NCBI RefSeq assembly: GCF_013694245.2
Contig: NZ_CP059322.2
Location: forward strand, 2,724,001 to 2,788,000
DNA: 64,000 bases
Direction: 5' to 3'
Source of the DNA: Micromonospora ferruginea
Lineage (GTDB): Bacteria > Actinomycetota > Actinomycetes > Mycobacteriales > Micromonosporaceae
Numbering within the stretch: the first letter of the stretch is position 1; each line of letters begins with the position of its first letter. Positions 54,351 to 62,946 of this stretch are shown piece after piece. The translations under genes were made by a program, and so were the position numbers. Under the pieces are notes generated by a model. That model was not told where the DNA came from and did not search any database. It was given only the letters and a program-made list of their open reading frames with translations.

Positions 54351-55363
54351 GTCTCGTGCACGACGGTGCGCTCGCCGTCGCCGCTGTCGCGGGTCGCGCG
54401 CAGGCTGGTGATGGTGACGATCACCAGGACGCCGACGATCACGCCGAGCGAGGCGAGGGTCGGGATCTCCGGCACGCCCTTCCAGATGCCGTGCGCCCAG
54501 TGCAGGCCGAGCTTGAGGCCGATGAACGCCAGGATGACGGCCAGGCCGTAGCTGAGGTGCACCAGCCGGCTGAGCGCCGCGTGCAGCACGAAGTAGAGGG
54601 CGCGCAGGCCGAGCAGCGCGAAGGCGTTGGTCGCGAAGACCAGGTACGGGTCCTCGGTGATGCCGTAGACGGCGGGCACCGAGTCGACCGCGAAGACGAT
54701 GTCGGTGGCCAGCACCGCGACCACGACCAACGCGAACGGGGTCAGCGCCCGGCGGCCGTGCTGGCGGATGGTCATCTTGGTGCCGTGGTACTCCTCGACC
54801 ACCGGCATGACCTTGCGCAGCAGCTTCACCGACCGCATCTTGTTGATGTCGACCTCCTGCTCGTGCCCGGAGAGGGCGTCGCGCAGCAACTTCACCGCGG
54901 TGGCGATGAGGATGATCGCGAAGAGCAGGAAGGCGAAGTCGAGCGTCTGCAGCGCGGCGGCACCGAGCGCGATGAAGATCGCCCGCAGCACCAGCGCGCC
55001 GGCGATGCCGTAGAGCAGCACCCGCTGGGCCAGCGCGGCGGGCACCGCGAACGCGGCCAGCAGCAGCATGAAGACGAAGAGGTTGTCGACCGAGAGCGAC
55101 TTCTCGACCAGGTAACCGGTGAGGTACTCGATGCCCTGCTGGCCACCCCAGCGGGACCAGATCCAGGCGCCGAAGGCCAGCGGCAGGGCGATGTAGAACG
55201 CCGACCAGCCGAGCGCCTCGCGCAGGGAGACCTCGTGCGGCTTGCGGGTGACCAGGAAGTCCAGCACCAGCAGGGCGAGCACGCCGGCGATCGTCACCGC
55301 CCACAGTGTGGGCGTGCCGATCGACGACAGCTCACCCGCGGACAGGTAGGACACTTCGGTCAT
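54329..55363 (-). CDS. TerC family membrane protein (probable Mn2+ exporter)
   Basis: A 344-residue protein with about nine helices. It has the TerC signature EKSLSVDNLFVFMLLLAAF with conserved Asp/Asn, then LLFAIILIATAVKLLRDAL. DIVFAVDSVPAVYGITEDPYLVFATNAFALLGLRALYF is the second half-repeat, again with Asp pairs that bind metal. Bacterial TerC relatives (Alx, YkoY, MeeF-type) export Mn2+ and metallate secreted enzymes. A yybP-ykoY riboswitch sits in the leader. ATG at 55363 follows GAGGAGG. The C-terminal GGGPA and stop come from a dispersed repeat. Confidence 0.93.
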   Translation of the reverse strand: MTEVSYLSAGELSSIGTPTLWAVTIAGVLALLVLDFLVTRKPHEVSLREALGWSAFYIALPLAFGAWIWSRWGGQQGIEYLTGYLVEKSLSVDNLFVFMLLLAAFAVPAALAQRVLLYGIAGALVLRAIFIALGAAALQTLDFAFLLFAIILIATAVKLLRDALSGHEQEVDINKMRSVKLLRKVMPVVEEYHGTKMTIRQHGRRALTPFALVVVAVLATDIVFAVDSVPAVYGITEDPYLVFATNAFALLGLRALYFVLHAALSRLVHLSYGLAVILAFIGLKLGLHWAHGIWKGVPEIPTLASLGVIVGVLVIVTITSLRATRDSGDGERTVVHETQGGGPA

Positions 55364-55367
55364 GGGG

Positions 55368-55492
55368 CCTCCTCGAACACCGTGTCATGTTCGAGGTCTC
55401 CTTCACCCACGGTTTCGTGGGCAACCACCCGAGGCTCGCCTCCGGGGGCTCGCCGTACTGACCGGAATGGTTCGTGGGAAGTACTCCCCTCG
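55368..55492 (-). promoter_or_regulatory. yybP-ykoY (Mn2+) riboswitch with ribosome-site switch
   Basis: The minus-strand leader reads CGAGGGGAGTAC, then CCGGTCAGTACGGCGAGCC, then GAAGGAGACCTCG, matching the GGGGAGUA and GAAGACC-type conserved ends of the yybP-ykoY aptamer. Aptamer helix P1 pairs CGAGG (55492-55488) with CCTCG (55396-55392). The same CCTCGAACA (55396-55388) can instead pair perfectly with TGTTCGAGG (55379-55371), which overlaps the GAGGAGG ribosome site (55374-55368). Metal binding should free the site and turn TerC on. The class is known to control TerC genes in response to Mn2+; the exact fold here is inferred by eye. Confidence 0.85.
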
Positions 55493-55604
55493 CGGGTTCA
55501 AGGCTAGGCCAACCGGGGCCGGACGCCAAGTCGGGGCGCGCATGATTGCCCTGGTCAACCGCTGTGCGCCGGGCGGGGGCGTGGCGCCGCGCGGCCCGGG
55601 CCCC

Positions 55605-55606
55605 TA
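55605..55606. other. left target-site duplication (TA) of the insertion sequence
   Basis: TA flanks the left end, matched by TA at 56518-56519. Removing the element restores GGCCCCTAGGGTGACG. Confidence 0.8.
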
Positions 55607-56517
55607 GGCGGTGTCTTCAAAGGATCTTGGTGTCGGATGATGTAGCGCGTGGGTCGTCGCTACGAGTTGTCTGACGTCGAGTGGGAAGCGCTGTCGAGGT
55701 ATCTGCCGTCGGCGGTGACCGGTGGTCGGCCGCGGGCGGATGACCGGCGGGTGCTCAACGGGATCGTGTGGAAGATCCGGGCTGGAGCAGCGTGGCGGGA
55801 CGTGCCCGCCCGTTACGGCTCGTGGCAGTCGATCTACACCCGTTTCCGCAGGTGGGCCCTTGATGGCACGTTCGAGCGGATGCTCGCCGGGGTCCAGGCC
55901 GACGCGGACGCGGCTGGTGACATCGACTGGCTGGTGTCGGTCGACTCCACGATCGTGCGCGCTCACCAGCACGCAGCCGGCGCTAAAGGGGGCGGCGGGA
56001 ATCGGACGAACCACAAGATCACGCCCTCGGTCGAAGTCGAGGTGGACTGACCACCAAGATTCACCTCGCCTGCGACGGCTGGGGTCGGACCCTGGCGTTC
56101 GTGCTCTCCGGTGGCAACGTCAACGACTGCACCCGCTTCACCCACGTCATGGCCGCCATCCGTGTCCAGCGGGTAGGAACCGGCCGGCCTCGAGTCCGCC
56201 CGGACCACGTCATCGCCGACAAGGGCTACAGCTCCAAGGCCATCCGGTCCGACCTGCGCCGACGAGGCATCGGGCACACCATTCCCGAGCGCGCTGACCA
56301 GCAGGCCAACCGCCGCCGACGAGGCAGTCGGGGCGGCCGGCCACCAATGTTCGACAAGCAGCTCTACAAACGGCGCAACGTCGTCGAACGCTGCTTCAAC
56401 CGGCTCAAGCAGTGCCGCAGCGTCGCCACCCGCTACGACAAGACCGCGACGTCGTACCAGGCCACCGTCACCATCGCCGCGCTACTGCAATGGTTGTAAC
56501 TCTTTGAAGACACGGCC
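55607..56517 (+). mobile_element. complete IS5-family insertion sequence, 911 bp
   Basis: The terminal inverted repeats are GGCGGTGTCTTCAAAGGA (55607-55624) and, read inward from the right, GGCCGTGTCTTCAAAGAG (56517-56500). They match at 15 or more of 18 positions. TA is duplicated on both sides. One transposase is encoded in two overlapping frames, as in the IS427 group of IS5. Ends, frames and catalytic residues are all intact, so the copy may be active. It lies between the TerC leader and a CaiB/BaiF gene whose start is five bases beyond the right end. Confidence 0.9.
55649..56499 (+). CDS. IS5-family transposase, two frames joined by -1 frameshift
   Basis: Frame A (55649-56050) starts MGRRYELSDVEWEALSRYLP and contains the first catalytic Asp in WLVSVDSTIVRAHQHAAG. 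Frame B, one base back, reads DHALGRSRGGLTTKIHLACDG, then VIADKGYSSKAI with the second Asp, and NVVERCFNRLKQCRSVATRYD with the Glu, and ends at 56499. The switch most likely happens on AAAGGGGG at 55985-55992, since continuous homology crosses from frame A to frame B just after it. Programmed -1 shifting is known in the IS427 group. The enzyme is a DDE transposase that moves this element. Confidence 0.88.
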
Positions 56518-56519
56518 TA
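56518..56519. other. right target-site duplication (TA) of the insertion sequence
   Basis: TA directly follows the right inverted repeat and matches the left flank at 55605-55606. Confidence 0.8.
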
Positions 56520-56521
56520 GG

Positions 56522-57679
56522 GTGACGCGGGTGACCAGCCAGGGACCGCTGACCGGGGTACGGGTGATCGAGCTGGCCGGCATCGGCCCGGGGCCGTTCG
56601 CCGCGATGATGCTGGCCGACCTGGGCGCCGACGTGGTGCGCGTGGACCGGGTGGGCGGCGGCGGCTTCGGCGCCTTCCCCGGCGACCTGCTCAACCGCAA
56701 CCGCCGTTCGGTCGCGCTGGACCTGAAGCACCCGGACGGGCGGGATCTGGTGCGGTCCCTGGTGGCCGGCGCGGACGCGCTGGTCGAGGGCTTCCGGCCG
56801 GGGGTCGCCGAGCGCCTCGGGCTCGGCCCGCGGGAGTGCCTGGCCGCCAACCCCCGCCTGGTGTACGGGCGGATGACCGGCTGGGGGCAGGACGGGCCGC
56901 TGGCCCGCACGGCCGGCCACGACATCGACTACCTGGCGCTGACCGGCGCGCTGCACGGGGTGGGCCGGGCCGGCGAGCGACCGGTGCCGCCGATGAACCT
57001 GCTCGGCGACTTCGGCGGGGGCGGCATGATGCTGGCCCTGGGCGTGGTCGCGGCGCTGTACGCGGTGCGCGGCGGCGCGCCCGGCCAGGTGGTCGACGCG
57101 GCCATCGTGGACGGCGTGTCGGTGCTGGCCACCCAGATCCACGCGCTGCGCGGCCTCGGCCTCTGGCAGGACCCGCGCGGGGTGAACCTGCTCGACGGCG
57201 GCGCGCCGTTCTACGACACCTACGAGTGCGCCGACGGCCGGTACGTGGCGGTCGGCGCGCTGGAGCCGCAGTTCTACGCCGAACTGGTCCGGCTCACCGG
57301 TTTCCCGCTCGACGGCGACGAGGCCCCGGACCGGGACGACCCGGCGAACTGGCCGGCGCTGCGGACCGCCTGGGCCCGGCTGTTCCGCACCCGGACCCGG
57401 GACGAGTGGGCCGACCTGCTGGCCGGCACGGACGCCTGCGTGTCACCGGTGCTCGACTGGGCCGAGGCCCCGCACCACCCGCACCTCGCCGCGCGGGACG
57501 TCTTCGTCGCGCCGGAGGGGGTGACCCAGCCGGCGCCCGCGCCGCGCTTCTCGGGCACGCCCACGGCGGTGCGCCGCCCGCCGCCGCACCCCGGTGAGCA
57601 CACCGACGAGGTGCTGGCCGAGGCGGGCGTGGACGCGGCGCGGATCGCCGCCCTGCGCGCCGCCGGCACGGTCGGCTGA
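56522..57679 (+). CDS. CaiB/BaiF family CoA-transferase or alpha-methylacyl-CoA racemase
   Basis: A 385-residue class III CoA-transferase-fold protein. It has LTGVRVIELAGIGPGPFAAMMLADLGADVVRVDR, NRNRRSVALDLKHPDGRDLV, the catalytic-site GHDIDYLALTGAL (His/Asp) and NLLGDFGGGGMMLALGVV with the Asp used by alpha-methylacyl-CoA racemases. It ends with GEHTDEVLAEAG. The sequence favours racemase (AMACR/MCR) over formyl-CoA transfer. GTG at 56522 (or 56531) begins five bases after the IS5 right end, so the native promoter and leader have been displaced. Expression may depend on the element. Confidence 0.88.
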   Translation: MTRVTSQGPLTGVRVIELAGIGPGPFAAMMLADLGADVVRVDRVGGGGFGAFPGDLLNRNRRSVALDLKHPDGRDLVRSLVAGADALVEGFRPGVAERLGLGPRECLAANPRLVYGRMTGWGQDGPLARTAGHDIDYLALTGALHGVGRAGERPVPPMNLLGDFGGGGMMLALGVVAALYAVRGGAPGQVVDAAIVDGVSVLATQIHALRGLGLWQDPRGVNLLDGGAPFYDTYECADGRYVAVGALEPQFYAELVRLTGFPLDGDEAPDRDDPANWPALRTAWARLFRTRTRDEWADLLAGTDACVSPVLDWAEAPHHPHLAARDVFVAPEGVTQPAPAPRFSGTPTAVRRPPPHPGEHTDEVLAEAGVDAARIAALRAAGTVG

Positions 57680-58131
57680 CCCGGGGCCGCCCGGCTCCTC
57701 CGGTCGTCCCGCCGCCCGTCCCGCCGCCCGTCCCGCCGCTGCGATCCGATCGCGCGCCACCCGTGGAGATCCACCGCGAGGTCGTCCCGCGCGCGGCCTC
57801 CACGGCCGCAATCACTTACCGTAGCTCCCGCTGTTGTCACCCACCGTGTCCGCCGGGCGGAGCTACGAGTTTCACCCCGAACCGCCTTTGCTCTGCAGCC
57901 GTCGACGCAGCAGTGCCTTGAGCTGGTCTTTGACGACAGGGCGCGGGGCGCCTTTCCGGGCAGCGTTGTCACTCCCCGTGCCTGATGCGCCGGTGGCTGC
58001 AGAGCAAAGGCAGTCGCGGGGACATACGCCACTGGCAGCGTTCGTAACGGACGGTATCGGCCTTCGTCGCGGACGCACGGACGGCCGTGCGTTACGGCCC
58101 GGGCGGCGGGCGGCTCCGGCGGCGGGCGTTC
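57680..58131. other. 452-bp spacer between convergent genes
   Basis: No convincing gene. It starts with a short GTCCCGCCGCCC tandem repeat and contains a long-range perfect 17-bp inverted repeat at 57884-58011. Open frames across it on either strand have no start with a ribosome site. Confidence 0.65.
57884..58011. repeat. 128-bp element with 17-bp terminal inverted repeats
   Basis: GCCTTTGCTCTGCAGCC (57884-57900) and its exact reverse complement GGCTGCAGAGCAAAGGC (57995-58011) bound a 94-bp interior. There is no room for a transposase. It could be a small non-autonomous (MITE-like) element or encode a structured RNA. There is no second copy in this window. Confidence 0.75.
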
Positions 58132-58539
58132 TCAGCGGCGGCGGGTGGCGGCCGGCGCGAGCGCCGGTTCCACCATGTCCCGGTAGTCGCGGGGCAACTG
58201 CACCACGACGTCGGAGAACTCGCCGCCGCTGATGGCCTCGCGCAGCGTGGTGAACACCGCCCGCGCCGCGCCACGGGCGGTGTTCTCGTCGCAGTCCGCC
58301 CGCCGGGCGACCCGGGCGACGAACTCGGCCGCGCCGAACCGCTCGGCCGCCTCGGTGCCTGGGTGCGGGTCGAGCATCCCCCACAGCGGCTTCGGCAGTT
58401 GCGCGGCGAGGTCCAGCGCCTCGCCGCCGGTCAGCCGCTCGGCCAGCGTCTCCAGCGTGGCGGCGGTGAGCGTCGCGGCCCGGTCCTCGGCGGTCCCGGA
58501 GAGCCGCGCGACCCGGACGACGAACGTGTGGTGGTCCAT
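58132..58539 (-). CDS. DUF2267 family protein
   Basis: A 135-residue all-helical protein. It has FVVRVARLSGTAEDRAATLTAATLETLAERLTGGEALDLAAQLP, then FVARVARRADCDENTARGAARAVFTTLREAISGGEFSDVVVQLP. The two halves are an internal repeat, each ending in a QLP motif, as in DUF2267. The same domain occurs in the fusion protein at 42836. The family is common in actinobacteria and often stress-induced; its biochemical role is unknown. ATG at 58539 has a GGGGGTACC site upstream. Confidence 0.88.
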   Translation of the reverse strand: MDHHTFVVRVARLSGTAEDRAATLTAATLETLAERLTGGEALDLAAQLPKPLWGMLDPHPGTEAAERFGAAEFVARVARRADCDENTARGAARAVFTTLREAISGGEFSDVVVQLPRDYRDMVEPALAPAATRRR

Positions 58540-58683
58540 CGGTGGTACCCCCTTCGGTACGGGCAGAGCGGCTACCCGTCCTCCGGCGGCGGAAACGGCG
58601 GGAGATCACGGGCGTGAGCCGCCGCACGACGGGTAACCGCCGCGCGGCCACGACCCGACGAACTGGCGCGAGGAGCCCGACCC

Positions 58684-58953
58684 ATGGCGAGCTATTCGGA
58701 CGTCCTTGAGTACCTGTCCGCGCTGGACTACCCGGCCGGGAAGGACGACGTCATCCGTGCGGCCGAACAGGAGGGCGCGCCGGCGGACGTGTTGCGGGCG
58801 TTGCGGGCGCTGCCGCCGGTGGACTACGCCAACGGCGTCGAGGTGGCCCGGTCGGCCGGGATCGACGCGGCCCCCGAGGTGGACCCGTCGCAGCGGGCGG
58901 CCCAGGCGCGGGACCCGCACACGCGCGTCTCGCAGCACCTGCGCGGCATCTGA
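58684..58953 (+). CDS. DUF2795 family protein
   Basis: An 89-residue protein. It has VLEYLSALDYPAGKDDVIRAAEQEGAPADVLRALRALPPVDYANGVEVARSAG, the conserved DUF2795 core (LxGxxYPAxKxDLVxxAxxxGAP), and a short charged tail. The family is small and helical with no known function. It is divergent from the DUF2267 gene across 144 bp. ATG at 58684 follows GAGGAGCCCGACCC. Confidence 0.9.
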   Translation: MASYSDVLEYLSALDYPAGKDDVIRAAEQEGAPADVLRALRALPPVDYANGVEVARSAGIDAAPEVDPSQRAAQARDPHTRVSQHLRGI

Positions 58954-58968
58954 CGCCGGAACGACGAG

Positions 58969-58992
58969 GCCCGGTCGCACACGCGGCCGGGC
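58969..58992 (+). terminator. hairpin terminator of the DUF2795 gene
   Basis: GCCCGGTCGC and GCGGCCGGGC pair (nine Watson-Crick pairs, one mismatch) around a four-base loop, 15 bp after the stop codon. Confidence 0.6.
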
Positions 58993-59234
58993 GCCGGCAT
59001 GGCCTGCTCGCGGAAGGGTGGGCGCCTCGACAGGCGGGCGCCCCGGGTCACGAACCGCGACCTGGGGCGCCACGCAGCACCTGTGCCCGGCGGTGCGCGC
59101 CCGAACCGGGTCGCGATCGCCAGGTGGTGGATGTTCGCCCGAACCGGGCGGGCATCACTGCCACGATCATCATACGACGCGACATCAGCCGAATGGCTGA
59201 TATTCGGGAAAGTGTGTCCGGCGGCACGCCGGCG

Positions 59235-60206
59235 TCAGCCGCGTACGCCGCCGCTGCGGTCGCGGGCCTTGAGCCGGGTGGTGGGCAGCGCGGGGGCGGG
59301 CAGTGGAGCCGCCGCGTCGTCGGCGACCGTGCCGAAGCGGCGGCCGGCCGCCCAGTCCTCCCGGGCGGCGGCGATCTCCTCGTGCGAGCGGCCGACGAAG
59401 TTCCACCACATCACCAGCGGCTCCTCGAACGGGGTGCCGCCGAGCAGCAGCAGCCGGCTGCCGGGCGCCGCGCGCACGGTCAGCGCCGTCCGGCCGGCGC
59501 CCAGGTAGAGCAGCGCACCTGGGGCCAGCGCCACACCGTCCACCTCGGCCGAACCAGACATCGCCAGCAGGCCGTACTCGAAATCGGGGCGCAGCGGCAG
59601 CGTGGCCGGCGCCGGCCCGCGGGCCTCGAGCTGCGCGCCGAGCAGCGGGGTGTACGCGACCGCGGGCGAGCGTTCCGCACCGAGTTCGCCGACGAGCAGC
59701 GTCAGGTCCCAGTCGCCGTCGCGCCAGCGGGGCAGCTCGGCGTGGTGGGCGAAGTCGGGGTCGCCGGCGCGGGCCGGGTCGGGCAGCGCGACCCACAGCT
59801 GCACGCCGTGCATCAGCGGCGGGTGGACCAGCGGCGAGCGCTCCGAATGGGCGATGCCCCGCCCGGAGGTCATCACGTTGAGCTGGCCGGGCCGGATCGG
59901 CTGCACGTTGCCGAGGCTGTCGCGGTGCAGGATCTCGCCGTCGAGCAGCCAGGTGACGGTCTGCAGCCCGGTGTGCGGGTGCGGCGGCACCTCCATGCCC
60001 GGCCGCTCGGCCACGTCGTCCGGACCGAAGTGGTCGACGAAGCACCACGCGCCGACCATCCGCCGCTGCCGCTGCGGCAGCAGCCGGCGCACCGTGGTGT
60101 AGCGGCCGAGGGGGACGTCGTGGCCGGGCAGCAGCACGCTGCCCGGGTCGGTGGCGCCGACGCCGGGTGGGAGCGTCTGCGCGGGCATCGATTCGGTGCG
60201 GTCCAC
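59235..60206 (-). CDS. pirin family protein
   Basis: A 323-residue bicupin. The first cupin has WCFVDHFGPDD, the metal-binding PPHPHTGLQTVTWLLDGEILHRDSLG and MTSGRGIAHSERS, supplying three His and one Glu as in human pirin and YhhW quercetinase-like proteins. The second half has LLGAQLEARGPAPATLPLRP and FEEPLVMWWNFVGRSHEEI. Pirins may dioxygenate flavonoids or regulate metabolic enzymes. GTG at 60206 is the longest start; ATG at 60188 is plausible. It is last in a minus-strand run with the beta-rich membrane protein. Confidence 0.92.
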   Translation of the reverse strand: MDRTESMPAQTLPPGVGATDPGSVLLPGHDVPLGRYTTVRRLLPQRQRRMVGAWCFVDHFGPDDVAERPGMEVPPHPHTGLQTVTWLLDGEILHRDSLGNVQPIRPGQLNVMTSGRGIAHSERSPLVHPPLMHGVQLWVALPDPARAGDPDFAHHAELPRWRDGDWDLTLLVGELGAERSPAVAYTPLLGAQLEARGPAPATLPLRPDFEYGLLAMSGSAEVDGVALAPGALLYLGAGRTALTVRAAPGSRLLLLGGTPFEEPLVMWWNFVGRSHEEIAAAREDWAAGRRFGTVADDAAAPLPAPALPTTRLKARDRSGGVRG

Positions 60207-60222
60207 CGCCCGAACTGTACGC

Positions 60223-61059
60223 TCAGCCGGCGGTGACGCTCACCGCGTTCGCGCCGGCCACCAGGTCGAGGTAGAGGCGATCGGCCGCCCGGTCCCAGCC
60301 CGGGGTGCTGACCACGTCCCCGGCCGCGACCCCGGCGCGGCGCTCGTCGTAGACGGCCAGCGAGCCGGCGCCGGAGGCCACCCGGACCCGGACCGGGGAC
60401 CCGCCGGGCACCGACACGCTCAGCGCGCTCACCCCGCCGGTCATCCGCACGGTCAGCGTGCCGTCGAGCGGGGGCAGCCGCAGGTCGGTACGGGAGGCGC
60501 CGCCGACCAGCTCGACGCCGGCCAGCCGGGCCGCGCCCAGGTCGAGTTGCTGCTCCCGGACGCCGCCGACCAGGCGCACCCGCCAGGTCAGCCGGGAGTT
60601 GAGCACCACCTCCACGGCGGACGGGCCGGGTCGGCCGTTCTCCTGGATCCACAGCCGGACCCGGTCGCCGGTCACCTGCGGGCGCGGGGTCACGCCCGCG
60701 TCGTCCGGGGCGCCGATCCGGTAGAGGTCGTCGCCCAGGTCGGCGACGCGCAGGGTGAAGCTGGTCAGGCCGTCGGCCAGCTCGAAGTCCGCCCGACGCC
60801 GGTCCCCGCGCGGGGCGGTGAGCGTCTCCGTGGCGGCGACCTCCGCGCCGCCGACGCCGCCCGAGCCGCCGCCGGTGGCCGGCGAGGGCGCGGGCCCACC
60901 GGAGAACACCACGCCGAGCCGGGCCGGGTTGGACAGGGTGACCGCGACCGCGACCCCGCCCAGCGCCACCACCAGCACGGCGGCGGCGACCAGCAGCCGG
61001 GCGGTGGCGGACCAGCGTGTCTCGGTCAGGTCGGCGTCGTCGTCCCCGGAAGTCGTCAT
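60223..61059 (-). CDS. membrane-anchored beta-rich protein of unknown function
   Basis: A 278-residue protein. A short cytosolic head precedes one helix (LLVAAAVLVVALGGVAVAVTL) and a Gly/Ser/Pro linker (PSPATGGGSGGVGG). The outside domain of about 190 residues has regularly spaced beta strands (LRLPPLDGTLTVRMTGGVSALSVSVPGG; VASGAGSLAVYDERRAGV). The pattern resembles DUF4097/LiaF-type beta-helix domains but I cannot assign it firmly. ATG at 61059 is used. It ends 16 bp before the pirin gene and may share its transcript. Confidence 0.7.
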   Translation of the reverse strand: MTTSGDDDADLTETRWSATARLLVAAAVLVVALGGVAVAVTLSNPARLGVVFSGGPAPSPATGGGSGGVGGAEVAATETLTAPRGDRRRADFELADGLTSFTLRVADLGDDLYRIGAPDDAGVTPRPQVTGDRVRLWIQENGRPGPSAVEVVLNSRLTWRVRLVGGVREQQLDLGAARLAGVELVGGASRTDLRLPPLDGTLTVRMTGGVSALSVSVPGGSPVRVRVASGAGSLAVYDERRAGVAAGDVVSTPGWDRAADRLYLDLVAGANAVSVTAG

Positions 61060-61088
61060 GGTCGTCCCCTCTCACCGGTCCCCACCGG

Positions 61089-61433
61089 TCATACGGGCGG
61101 GTCTCCGTCGCGGTTCATTCCGCCCCCGGACAGTCGAGCCTGCACCTTGGCCCCGCAGGCGCTGAGCGTGGCGTGCGCGTCGAGGCCGAGGCTCTCGATC
61201 GCGACCAGCGCGGTGAACGCCACGTCGGCCAGCTCGGCGGCCACCTCGGCCCGGGTGTGCGTCACGCCCTTGCGCGGGTTCTGCCCGAGCGTGCCGATCC
61301 ACGCCGCGGCCACCTCGCCGGTCTCCTCGCCGAGCTTGAGGATGCGGCAGGTCAGCTCCGTGTCGCCGGTGCCGTTGGCGGCGTCCAGCCAGGCCCGGGC
61401 GTCCCGCGCCGAGGTCCAGATCATGTCGTCCAC
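61089..61433 (-). CDS. MazG-like nucleotide pyrophosphohydrolase-fold protein
   Basis: A 114-residue helical protein. LKLGEETGEVAAAWIG (E-E-x-x-E) and ELADVAFTALVAIESLG (E-x-x-D) together bind Mg2+ in the MazG/all-alpha NTP pyrophosphatase fold. The SxxGKVQAR tail region is also typical of the actinobacterial subgroup. It may hydrolyse non-canonical NTPs. ATG at 61433 or 61424 starts it. It lies upstream of the beta-rich protein on the same strand. Confidence 0.88.
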   Translation of the reverse strand: MDDMIWTSARDARAWLDAANGTGDTELTCRILKLGEETGEVAAAWIGTLGQNPRKGVTHTRAEVAAELADVAFTALVAIESLGLDAHATLSACGAKVQARLSGGGMNRDGDPPV

Positions 61434-61445
61434 CCGGTCAAGTGA

Positions 61446-62858
<1,413 letters not shown>

Positions 62859-62873
62859 CCGGTCAGTCAGTGA

Positions 62874-62902
62874 TTGACAGCCCTCGACGTCCGGCCTAGG
62901 TT
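62874..62902 (+). promoter_or_regulatory. consensus housekeeping promoter of the secreted hydrolase gene
   Basis: TTGACA at 62874-62879, a 17-bp spacer and TAGGTT at 62897-62902 form a near-ideal vegetative promoter. The start point would fall near 62909, inside the adjacent palindrome. Confidence 0.8.
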
Positions 62903-62930
62903 CAGGTCCCTACCGGCCGGTAGGGACCTG
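62903..62930. promoter_or_regulatory. perfect 28-bp palindromic operator
   Basis: CAGGTCCCTACCGG and its exact complement CCGGTAGGGACCTG meet without a spacer. It starts at the base after the -10 box and spans the expected transcription start. The size and TACCGGCCGGTA centre suit a TetR-family dimer, so repression by steric block is likely (inference). Confidence 0.8.
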
Positions 62931-62946
62931 TCCCCGGGGAGCAGCG

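Noticed and set aside
57700..57740. GTCCCGCCGCCC short tandem repeats, considered as part of a CRISPR-like array
   Set aside because: Units are about 10-12 bp without unique spacers; simple GC slippage.
57834..58232. 132-codon plus-strand frame across the same spacer
   Set aside because: No ribosome site, low complexity in the last third, and it overlaps the DUF2267 gene antisense.
57872..58651. 259-codon minus-strand frame through the 128-bp inverted-repeat element and the DUF2267 gene
   Set aside because: Most of it overlaps the DUF2267 gene in another frame; the tail over the repeat has no start with a ribosome site.
59186..59205. TCAGCC-GAAT-GGCTGA small inverted repeat in the spacer before the pirin stop
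   Set aside because: Only six-base arms, no U tract, too weak to call a terminator or operator.
59124..60236. 370-codon plus-strand frame opposite the pirin gene
   Set aside because: Antisense to a protein with intact bicupin metal motifs.
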